Notes under the pieces: generated by a model
The model's input: the letters and a program-made list of their open reading frames with translations, nothing else
What the model was told of the DNA's origin: nothing
Databases searched by the model: none
From: an uncultured Chloroflexota bacterium
GTDB lineage: Bacteria; Chloroflexota; Limnocylindria; Limnocylindrales; CSP1-4
Reading direction: 5' to 3'
Length of the DNA stretch: 64,000 bases
Assembly: GCA_903822495.1 (NCBI GenBank)
Contig: CAIJPD010000066.1
Coordinates: 1-64,000, forward strand
Made by a program: the position numbers and the translations under genes
Shown here: in pieces, positions 17,826 through 25,823 of the stretch
Numbering within the stretch: position 1 is the first letter of the stretch
How the letters are laid out: each line of letters opens with the position of its first letter

Positions 17826-18863
17826 TCAGGCTCCCGCGGGGCTGACGAAGCGCGCCTTCCAGGCCGGGATCGCCTCCGGATTGACGATGTTGCGGGGTAG
17901 CTCGCCACGCAGCGCGCGCGCCATGTTGTCCACCGCCATGACCGTCCCCGTCTCACGCATGGCCCGGTTCGCGCCGATCGCGTGCGGCGTGAGCATCACC
18001 CGGTCCGGGTCCAGGTCCAGGATGGGGTTGCCGGGCCGGAGCGGCTCCTGCTCGAAGACGTCCAGCGCCGCACCCGCGATCCACCCCTCGGCGATAGCGC
18101 GGCAGAGCGCGGCCTCGTCCAGCACCGGCCCCCGGGAGCTGTTGACCAGGTAGGCGGTGGGCTTCATCGCCCGGAAGCGCGCCTCGGTCATCAGGCCGCG
18201 CGTCTCGTCGGTCAGGTTGACGTGGATGGTGATCGCGTCGGACTCGGCCAACAACTGATCGAGCGGCACCAGGCGGGCGCCCACCGATACCGCGTGGCCC
18301 GGCTCCACGTTCGGGTCCGTGGCCAGGACGCGGACGTCCCAGGTCTGCAGTCGCCGGGCGACATTGGCGCCGATCCGGCCCAGTCCGATGATGCCCACCG
18401 TCTTGCCCCAGAGCAGCTCGCCGAGGCGGTCGTCGGCGCGCCACTTGCCCTCGCGGAGCATCCGCTCGTTGATCCGGACCCGCTTGACGAGCGCGAGGAT
18501 CTGCGCGATGGCGCCCTCCGCGACGCCGACCAGGTTCTCCAGCGCGGGGCTGTTGCACACGACGATGCCGTGGTCCGTGGCGGCGTCCAGGTCGATGACC
18601 TCCACGCCGATCGTGGCCTTGGCGATGATGCGCAGCCTCGGGCAGGCCTCGATGATGGGCCGCGTCATCTTGTCCCGGGACGAGACCAGGACCGCGTCCG
18701 CGTCCCGGCACAGCGCGATCATCTCGGCCTGGGTGTAGGGCTGGCCGGGGAAGTGCTCGATGGAGCGCCCCTCGATGACGTCGACCCCGGCGTCCTGGAG
18801 CGACTTGGCCCAGCCCGGGCGGTCCCACGGCCCCACGGCGACGATGCGCATGCGTTCGGCCAT
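17826..18863 (-). CDS. D-2-hydroxyacid dehydrogenase (phosphoglycerate dehydrogenase-like)
   Basis: GKTVGIIGLGRIGANVARRL, NLTDETRGLMTEARFRAMKPTAYLVNSSRGPVLDEAAL, ALDVFEQEPL. Confidence 0.92.
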   Translation of the reverse strand: MAERMRIVAVGPWDRPGWAKSLQDAGVDVIEGRSIEHFPGQPYTQAEMIALCRDADAVLVSSRDKMTRPIIEACPRLRIIAKATIGVEVIDLDAATDHGIVVCNSPALENLVGVAEGAIAQILALVKRVRINERMLREGKWRADDRLGELLWGKTVGIIGLGRIGANVARRLQTWDVRVLATDPNVEPGHAVSVGARLVPLDQLLAESDAITIHVNLTDETRGLMTEARFRAMKPTAYLVNSSRGPVLDEAALCRAIAEGWIAGAALDVFEQEPLRPGNPILDLDPDRVMLTPHAIGANRAMRETGTVMAVDNMARALRGELPRNIVNPEAIPAWKARFVSPAGA

Positions 18864-18868
18864 CCCGT

Positions 18869-19957
18869 TCAGCCCTCCACGTCCAGCAGGCTGCGGCCGG
18901 CGAACCGGTCCCGCCAGTGGTCCACGACCTCCGTGTTGAAGACGTTGTCCGGGAGTTCGCCCTTGAGCGCGGCGATCACCGATCGCGTGGCCCACATCAG
19001 GCCCGGCTTCAGGCCGCTGCCGTAGTTGGACGAGACCATGTGGGGTGAGAGCAGCACCCGGTCGTCCATGGCCCGGAGCTGGCTGTCGGCCGCCAGCGGC
19101 TCATCCCCGAAGACGTCGAGGGCGGCGCCGGCAATCTGCCTCGCCTGGAGCGCGGCGATCAGCGCCGGCTCGTCCACGCAGCCACCGCGGGCGGTGTTCA
19201 CCAGCGATGCCGTGGGCTTCATCAGCGCCAGCTGCTCCGCGCCGATCATGTGGCGCGTCTCCTTGGTGAGGACCACGTGGAGGGTGACCACGTCGGACTC
19301 GCGCAGGAGCGACTCCAGCGACGGCATCCGCTCCACGCGGGCCCGCAAGAACTTGTCGTTGGGCACGTAGGGGTCGTAGGCGATCATCCGCATCCCCCAC
19401 GGCGCCAGCAGCCTGGCCACGCGAGTCCCGATCCGGCCCAGGCCCACGATGCCGATCACGATCCCGGGGTAGCCGTCCGATGCGCGCCGGCCGACGAAGG
19501 TTCCCTGGTGCTCGAGGTTTCGCCAGCCCGCCGTGGTCTTGAGCCAGCGGTCGCGCTCGCGCGTCTTCTTGAGCAGGGCGAGCATGTTGGTCACCGTTCC
19601 CTCGGCAACGCCACCCCAGTTCGCCTCGGTCGGCGCGTGGGTGACCAGGATGCCGCGTTCCGTTGCGGCGTCGACGTCGATGTCGTCCGTCCCGATGGTG
19701 AACTTGGCCACGATCCGGCAGTCCGGCGCGGCGGCCATGAGCGCCTGCGTGATCGGTGAGGAGCGGATGGAGGTCCCCATCATGGCGTCGCAGCCCTGGG
19801 CCATCCGGGCCATCTCTGCCTCGTTGTCGCCCTGCGGTGTCTCCCAGCCGGCGCTGCCGAGGACGAGCTCACAGCCGGCCGCTTCGAGCATTCGGTGGGC
19901 CTCCCCGGTCGGGTCCGCCGGGGCAAAGACGAAGACGCGCGGCTTGGCCATGCTCAT
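18869..19957 (-). CDS. D-2-hydroxyacid dehydrogenase, second paralogue
   Basis: GIVIGIVGLGRIGTRVARLL, LTKETRHMIGAEQLALMKPTASLVNTARGGCVDEPAL, ALDVFGDEPL. Confidence 0.92.
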   Translation of the reverse strand: MSMAKPRVFVFAPADPTGEAHRMLEAAGCELVLGSAGWETPQGDNEAEMARMAQGCDAMMGTSIRSSPITQALMAAAPDCRIVAKFTIGTDDIDVDAATERGILVTHAPTEANWGGVAEGTVTNMLALLKKTRERDRWLKTTAGWRNLEHQGTFVGRRASDGYPGIVIGIVGLGRIGTRVARLLAPWGMRMIAYDPYVPNDKFLRARVERMPSLESLLRESDVVTLHVVLTKETRHMIGAEQLALMKPTASLVNTARGGCVDEPALIAALQARQIAGAALDVFGDEPLAADSQLRAMDDRVLLSPHMVSSNYGSGLKPGLMWATRSVIAALKGELPDNVFNTEVVDHWRDRFAGRSLLDVEG

Positions 19958-20156
19958 CCTTCCTGCCTGTGTCAGATGCGCATCCCCGGGACGTGGCGCA
20001 TCGATGGATCTTCCTCCGTCCGGCGTTCGTCGCGCCGTCGCCGCGGAAAGTGTCGCAGGCGGGGGACCGTGGCACACGCCGGTCCCGCCACCCCGGGGCG
20101 CCGCCGCGCTGGCCGCTCAGCCCCGCCATTCGGGTGTCGCCGCGGTCGGTCGCTGG

Positions 20157-21401
20157 TCAGGCCCGGTCGTCGGGGGCGTGAGCCGGCGGCGCTCCTGGAG
20201 GCGCCGACTGACCGGTCAGGCCGCCGAACACCGCCGCCAGGCTGAGGGCCATCACCCCGGCTGTCGCCACCAGCACTCCGGCGGCCCCGGCCACGGCCGC
20301 CAGCGTCCCGGCGACGACGGGGAGGGCGATGCGGCCGACGCCGTTGCCCATGATCCGGATCGCCAGCGCCGTGGCCCGCGCGGGGCGGGGCGCCGCCGAA
20401 GCCACCCACGCGAGCGACAGCGGCTGTCCGATCCCCAGGCCGGCGCCGGCGGCGACCATGGCGAGCACCACGAGGGGGAGCGGGGTGAGGAACGGGAGCG
20501 CCAGGAGCGCGACGGCGCTCACGGCCATGCTGGCCACCAGGAGGACCGGCCGGCCAAGCCTGGCCGCAAGGCTCCCCAGCACCACCCGGACCGCCATGCT
20601 GGCCCCCGCCCGGACCGCCAGCAGCGAGCCCACCAGGCTGGCCGCCCAGAGCCGCTCCTGCCCCAGCGCGGGCAGGTACATGACGACGATGTCGATCGAC
20701 GAGAGCACCGTCGTGCCGACCAGGATCGCCCGGAAGATGCCCGGGGTCCGGAGAATCCCCAGCAGGGTCGTGTCGAGCGGGTGGCCGGCGGGCTCCACTG
20801 CCTGCGCTGTCGTCGCCGGTGGCCGGATGAGGAGCAGCAACGGCAGGATCAGGACGCCGATGGCGGCGCCGATCACCATCGTTCGGGTGACCTCATCGGG
20901 CGAGCCGCCGCCGGCAACCAGCGCGGCCATCGCCGGGCCCGCCATCTGCCCGATGGACGCGAAGAACGAGAACGCCGCGAAGCCGCGATCGTAGGTCCGC
21001 TCGTCGCCGTGGCGGGCGATCATCGCCTGGGTTGCCACGCCCGTCGTGATCTCCCCGAGCCCCAGCAGGGCAAACAGGACGAAGAGCATCCAGGCAGACT
21101 CGGGCGTGCTCACCAGCGCCAGCCCGAACCCGGCAACGATGAGCGCGACGGTCCCGACCGCGATGAAGATGGTCGAGCCGCGCCGGTCGATCATTCGCCC
21201 CATTCGGAGCGCGAGCAGGAGCGGGGTGATCGAGAAGGAGGCAGACAGGAGGCCCAGGCTGGCCGGGCCCAGGCCCAGGGCGAGGGCCCGGTACGCCACC
21301 ATCGGCCGGATCATGTTGATCGAGGCCTGGTTGAGCATGAAGACGATCAGCGACAGGACCAGCCACCGGCCGGCGACCCGCGTCGCGATGCGGCCGGTCA
21401 C
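20157..21401 (-). CDS. MFS transporter
   Basis: 12-TM-like hydrophobic profile, GRMIDRRGS; GTG start overlapping upstream stop (GTGA). Confidence 0.85.
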   Translation of the reverse strand: MTGRIATRVAGRWLVLSLIVFMLNQASINMIRPMVAYRALALGLGPASLGLLSASFSITPLLLALRMGRMIDRRGSTIFIAVGTVALIVAGFGLALVSTPESAWMLFVLFALLGLGEITTGVATQAMIARHGDERTYDRGFAAFSFFASIGQMAGPAMAALVAGGGSPDEVTRTMVIGAAIGVLILPLLLLIRPPATTAQAVEPAGHPLDTTLLGILRTPGIFRAILVGTTVLSSIDIVVMYLPALGQERLWAASLVGSLLAVRAGASMAVRVVLGSLAARLGRPVLLVASMAVSAVALLALPFLTPLPLVVLAMVAAGAGLGIGQPLSLAWVASAAPRPARATALAIRIMGNGVGRIALPVVAGTLAAVAGAAGVLVATAGVMALSLAAVFGGLTGQSAPPGAPPAHAPDDRA

Positions 21402-22120
21402 GACCCTCCGTGCCGCCGGCTTGCCCCGATCCGCTCCATGTAGGCCACCACGTCGTCGGTCGGCTGGACGTGCGCGTATTTCTGCTCCATGTCGAACAGG
21501 TTGATCGCGTGCGGCGCCTCGTGCCGGTCGAAGACGCACTCCTCCGGCATGAGGATCGGGTAGCGACAGGACTTGCCGTCGACCACGGTTGCCCGGACGC
21601 AGCCCGAGGTGCTCTCGCCGGTCATGATCAACGTGTCCGCGTCCAGGCCGCGCAGGTGCTGGATGAGCCACGTCTGGTGGAACGCGCTGGGCGCGGTCTT
21701 GTACAGGACCGCCTCGCCGGGGAGCGGCGCCAGCTCCGGGATGATCTCGTAGCGTCGCCGCCGGCGCTCCGCCATCTCCGGGTCCAGCGGGCCGAGCGGG
21801 GGCCGGTCCCGCCAGCCGGGGATCGCCTCGCTCTGCGTGGTGTGGATGACGGGGATCCCGTTGGCCCGGGCCACCGCCAGGACGCGCTGGACGTGGGGGA
21901 GGGCGTCCCACGCCGCCTCGCCGCAGCTGCCCGGCCAGCGCAGGATGGCCTGCTCCAGCGGCTCTCGCCGGTCGCCGTACGCCCAGCGGATGAAGTCGAT
22001 CAGGATCAGGACGGGCCGGCTGCCGGGCGCGCGGTGCGCCGTGGCTTCCAGGGTCGCCCGGTCCCGCTCGGTGAGGAAGCGGTCCCAGACCCGTTCACGT
22101 CCGGCCGTCTCTTCCGCCAT
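21398..22120 (-). CDS. Cysteine hydrolase, isochorismatase-fold family
   Basis: PVLILIDFIRWAYG, GIPVIHTTQSEAIPGW, LIMTGESTSGCVRATVVDG. Confidence 0.85.
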   Translation of the reverse strand: MAEETAGRERVWDRFLTERDRATLEATAHRAPGSRPVLILIDFIRWAYGDRREPLEQAILRWPGSCGEAAWDALPHVQRVLAVARANGIPVIHTTQSEAIPGWRDRPPLGPLDPEMAERRRRRYEIIPELAPLPGEAVLYKTAPSAFHQTWLIQHLRGLDADTLIMTGESTSGCVRATVVDGKSCRYPILMPEECVFDRHEAPHAINLFDMEQKYAHVQPTDDVVAYMERIGASRRHGGS

Positions 22121-22193
22121 GGATCAATCCCTCCTGCGACGTACCCGGCCATTGTGTAGACTTCGGGTCGGCCGCGGAGCAATCCCGGCACAT

Positions 22194-22268
22194 GGGCCCG
22201 TAGCTCAATGGCAGAGCAAGTGACTCTTAATCACTTTGTTGGAGGTTCAAGTCCTCCCGGGCTCACCA
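22194..22268 (+). tRNA. tRNA-Lys(CTT), CCA encoded
   Basis: GGGCCCG-TAGCTCAATGGCAGAGCA-AGTGA[CTCTTAA]TCACT-TTGTT-GGAGG[TTCAAGT]CCTCC-CGGGCTC-ACCA cloverleaf. Confidence 0.97.
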
Positions 22269-22285
22269 ACTCCTGACACCACTTG

Positions 22286-22311
22286 ACCCCCGGCGGACAT
22301 CCGTCGGGGGT
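22286..22311 (+). terminator. GC-rich stem-loop after tRNA-Lys, candidate terminator
   Basis: ACCCCCGGCGGA-CA-TCCGTCGGGGGT, near-perfect 12-bp stem; no clear U-tract. Confidence 0.55.
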
Positions 22312-22458
22312 TCGTGATTCGCGGGTTGTCGGGCTGGCGCTTGGGACCACGGGGTCCATGGACGACCCGTGGACATCTGTCTCCGCCGGCGAACGAGCCG
22401 CATGAAGCCGCTCTCGCCCGCTATCGCGCCCCCGAGCTCGGCGCGCGACGCGTCTTGG

Positions 22459-22635
22459 TCACCTCGTTGCCCGCAGGAGGAAGACCACGCCCGCGATCAC
22501 CAGCACCGCGATGCCGGCGACGAAAACCCAGTCACCCCACCAGAAGCCGCGGTTGACGCGGCCCAACACGATCAGGATCGCGGAGACCACCGCCATCAGA
22601 GTCAAGAACGGATGGGCCGTCACGCGGGATGGCAT
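22459..22635 (-). CDS. Small two-TM hypothetical membrane protein
   Basis: RBS GAAGGAGGAA before ATG; MPSRVTAHPFLTLMAVVSAILIVLGRVNRGFWWGDWVFVAGIAVLVIAGVVFLLRATR. Confidence 0.65.
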   Translation of the reverse strand: MPSRVTAHPFLTLMAVVSAILIVLGRVNRGFWWGDWVFVAGIAVLVIAGVVFLLRATR

Positions 22636-22690
22636 CTGGTTCCTCCTTCGATCGCTGCGGCCCGACTGGGCCCGCACATGCTGAACCTGC

Positions 22691-23890
22691 TCACGGCCGC
22701 GGCCCACGGAAGGCGTCCATGAAGCGGACCCGCGTGCCAATGCGCGGGGCCGCGTTGGCGTAGACCCGGCCGGCCATCCACGTCAGGCCGACGATGCTGG
22801 CCGTCGTCAGCGCCACTGCGAGGCCGACCTGCCAGGACGGCACGTCACTGCTGGCCATCCGAACCGCCATCACGATGGGGGCGAACGGCGGCAGCAGCGA
22901 GCACACGATGACCAGGGGGCTGGTCGGGTTCGCGAGCGTCGCGTACATGAGCAGATACCCCACGATCTGGAAGATGGCGATCGGCGCGATGGCGCCCTGG
23001 ACCTCCTCCTGGCGCGAGACGAGGGAGGCGACCGCCGAGTAGGCAGTGGCGTACAACAGGAAGCCGAGCAGGAACCAGAAGATGTCGCCCAGGATCGAAC
23101 TCACGGCGAGGGCGGGGATCGAGGCGACATTGGTCACGTGAACCGCGATGAGCGCGGCCGCGCCCACGATCGTGAGCTGCAGGAGCCCGACGAGGCCGAT
23201 CCCGATGACCTTGCCGGCGAGCAGGCGGCTTGGCTGGATCGTGGCGAGCAGGATCTCCATGATCCGCGTCGCCTTCTCCTCGACCACGCCCTGGGCCACC
23301 TGGCTGCCGTAGATCCCCAGCGCGATCCAGAGGAGGATGCCGAGGCCCATGCTGGCGAACACGTTCTCGTTGTCCCTGGGGCTGGGAGGCTGCAGCAGGT
23401 GCACCGGGACCAGGGCCATGGCCGAGGCGATGGCTTCCGGCGAGAGGCCGGCGTCGGAGAGGCGTGCGGCCTCCGCGGCCAGGGAGAGGGCCGACTCGAT
23501 GTTCGATGCGACCGCGGTCTTCGCCACGGCCGTCGGTGCGGTCGCCGACCCAGTCACGAGCACGTCGAGCGTGCCCGCCGTGACCTGCGCCTGGCCGGCG
23601 GCGACGTCCGCGATGTCGCTGACGACGATGCTCGCACCCAGGGCCGTGGCGGACGCGCTGAACGTCGGCTCGAGCGCCTGGGACTCGCCGCTGAAGCCCA
23701 CCCGCGCCAGGTTGGTCTTGCCCCCGAGCAGCGACGCGGCCGCGATGCCGACGACGACGAGGACCGTCATCACGATGGTGCCGCCCACGAAGACGCGCGA
23801 GCGCAGGCGCATGCGCACCTCGCGCCGGGCGACGAGGACGGTGGTCGGCAGGGGGCGCGTTCCGCCCAGGCTCCGGGGCCGCGTGCTCAT
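22691..23890 (-). CDS. ABC-2 type transporter permease (NatB-like)
   Basis: ARREVRMRLRSRVFVGG N-terminus, several TM, GVVEEKATRIMEILLATIQPSRLLAGKVIG. Confidence 0.9.
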   Translation of the reverse strand: MSTRPRSLGGTRPLPTTVLVARREVRMRLRSRVFVGGTIVMTVLVVVGIAAASLLGGKTNLARVGFSGESQALEPTFSASATALGASIVVSDIADVAAGQAQVTAGTLDVLVTGSATAPTAVAKTAVASNIESALSLAAEAARLSDAGLSPEAIASAMALVPVHLLQPPSPRDNENVFASMGLGILLWIALGIYGSQVAQGVVEEKATRIMEILLATIQPSRLLAGKVIGIGLVGLLQLTIVGAAALIAVHVTNVASIPALAVSSILGDIFWFLLGFLLYATAYSAVASLVSRQEEVQGAIAPIAIFQIVGYLLMYATLANPTSPLVIVCSLLPPFAPIVMAVRMASSDVPSWQVGLAVALTTASIVGLTWMAGRVYANAAPRIGTRVRFMDAFRGPRP

Positions 23891-24798
23891 GCCCCTGCCT
23901 CCCCGATGACGGACCGGAAGACCTCGCCGAGGCTGGGCTCGACGAGCGCGAACTCGCGCACGGGTCCAGTGGCCAGCGCCGCCTGGAGCAGGGCCTGGTC
24001 GTCGACGCCCGGATCCAGCTCGAAGAGCCGCCTGGAGCCGTCGGCCCGGAGCAGGCGCACGCCCGGCAAGCCGATCTCCCAGTCCGATGGCGCGGCCGGG
24101 CTGTCGATCCAACGCCGCTCGCGGCCGCCGGCCCGAAGCTCGTCCACGGTGCCGCAGGCGACCATCCGACCGTGGTCGATGATGCCCACGCGGTCGCACA
24201 GCCGCTCAACGAGCTCCAGCTCGTGGCTGGAGAAGATGACGGGGACACCCGCCGTCGCCCGTTCGCGGAGCACGCCCGCCATCACGTCGACGGCCACCGG
24301 ATCGAGCCCGGCGAACGGCTCGTCGAGCACGAGGACGTCTGGACCGAAGACGAGTGCTGCGGCCAGCTGGACCCGCTGCTGGTTGCCCAGGCTGAGGGCC
24401 TGGAGATCGGCGTCGCGCCGGTCGGCGAGGCCGAAGCGGTCCAGCCAGCCGAGCGCGGCCTCCCGGGCTTCCGCACCCGCCATGCCGTGCAGCTCGCCGA
24501 GGTACATGAGCTGCTCCGCGACGCGCATCTTCGGGTACAGGCCGCGTTCCTCGGGCATGTAGCCGATGTGGCGCCGGGCCTCGAAGGTCAGGGGCACGCC
24601 CAGCCAGCGCACCACGCCGGCATCGGGCGTGAGCACGCCCAGCACGACCCGCATCGTCGTGGTCTTGCCGGCGCCGTTGCGTCCCACGAAGCCGAACAGC
24701 TCGCCGGCGCGGATGTCGACCGTGAGGTCCTGGAGGGCCACCACGTCACCGTACCGCTTCGAGATTCCGTCGATCTCGAGGGCCCTGTCAGTGGCCAT
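23887..24798 (-). CDS. ABC transporter ATP-binding protein (NatA-like)
   Basis: GRNGAGKTTTMR Walker A, LSLGNQQRVQLAAALVFGPDVLVLDEPFAGLDP; ATGA overlap with permease. Confidence 0.95.
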   Translation of the reverse strand: MATDRALEIDGISKRYGDVVALQDLTVDIRAGELFGFVGRNGAGKTTTMRVVLGVLTPDAGVVRWLGVPLTFEARRHIGYMPEERGLYPKMRVAEQLMYLGELHGMAGAEAREAALGWLDRFGLADRRDADLQALSLGNQQRVQLAAALVFGPDVLVLDEPFAGLDPVAVDVMAGVLRERATAGVPVIFSSHELELVERLCDRVGIIDHGRMVACGTVDELRAGGRERRWIDSPAAPSDWEIGLPGVRLLRADGSRRLFELDPGVDDQALLQAALATGPVREFALVEPSLGEVFRSVIGEAGA

Positions 24799-24899
24799 GG
24801 CTTTCTCCGACCGTCACGGACTCCACGTTGGAAGGAGGACGACGCCGCGGGCTGTCCGTCCCAGGTCGCGACCCGTGGGTCACGACGCAGCGCTTCGAA

Positions 24900-25690
24900 C
24901 CGCCGCGCGTGTTGTCCGGGGGTATGGTGCTCCCGCGGGACGGGCCATGCATTCGAAGGCGACGCGCACGCTCGTCCAGACCTCCGGCGGCGCAGTCTCC
25001 CCGCTTCCTGCGGCGGCCAATTGCCCGCTACCCCTGGGCCGTCCCCCCCCGGCTTCGCCGACACCGACATCCGGATCGTGGACACGGCCAGCCGGGCGGT
25101 CTGCCAGACCATCGCTTTGCCCGGCGCTTCCGGAGACCTCGCCCTGGACTCGGTCCATCGCCGTGCCCCGCCGGCGTCCGCCCCACTCCTGCCCCCCCGA
25201 AGCGATCTCGGGCCCGGCCTGACCGCCGGGGCCGCTATCCATCAGACCCGGCCATCGGCCTCGCCCTGGACAAGGGGGAGATCTTCGACATGAGCCTGCC
25301 AGCCGGGGCTCCGGCCGGGGCCTGGAAGCCCGTCGATGGCTTCCAGGCCCGCTTCGCCCGCCAGGGGGCGACCGGCACGGACCCCGCCCTCAACGACCAC
25401 TCGCTGACCAGCGACCACACCCGCGGCACGGCACACGGCTTCCGAACCCCGACCGCGATGATTGCGGTCGGCGACCAGCCGCTCGGACAGCTGGTCGACA
25501 CGATCGGCCACTCGGCGATCGGGGCCGGCTCGGCCGTCAGGGGCGCCCCGTTCATGGGACTGTCGTCGCGCATCAACCGGCTCGAGCGGAACACGGCGAC
25601 GGCCCGATCGGCAACGCAGATCGATGCTTGGGGTTCAAGGTTCGCGGGTGCACACGGGGCTCTCGGGCCGGCCGCGTTCGGCGGCTGCAC
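24900..25690 (+). pseudogene. Degraded coding region in several frames, possibly a beta-propeller-like secreted protein
   Basis: Frame-broken protein-like segments FADTDIRIVDTASRAVCQTIALPGASGDLALDSV and later IGLALDKGEIFDMSLPAGAPAGAWKPVDGFQARF... Confidence 0.3.
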
Positions 25691-25754
25691 ACCAGAGGCG
25701 AGACGGCGTAGCATTTCCTCATTCGCGGTCGACCGTCCCCACAGGAGGCGATTC

Positions 25755-25823
25755 GTGGCGCGCTCGGCAGGACACGTGCGGATCGATGTGTTCGCCCCTG
25801 ATATCAGCGGCGCGACGTGCTGA
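25755..25823 (+). CDS. Possible 22-codon leader ORF overlapping the kinase start
   Basis: AGGAGG then GTG; VARSAGHVRIDVFAPDISGATC*, TGA overlaps GTG start at 25817. Confidence 0.35.
   Translation: MARSAGHVRIDVFAPDISGATC

Noticed and set aside
17624-17845. 73-aa plus-strand ORF (MTPWLRLLALASVLSIGES...) between MMPL and the dehydrogenase
   Set aside because: Signal-like start but no SD or recognisable domain; too weak to call.
19533-21443. 636-aa plus-strand ORF across the dehydrogenase/MFS genes
   Set aside because: Spans two genes and their gap on the opposite strand; composition is Arg/Gly-rich shadow coding.
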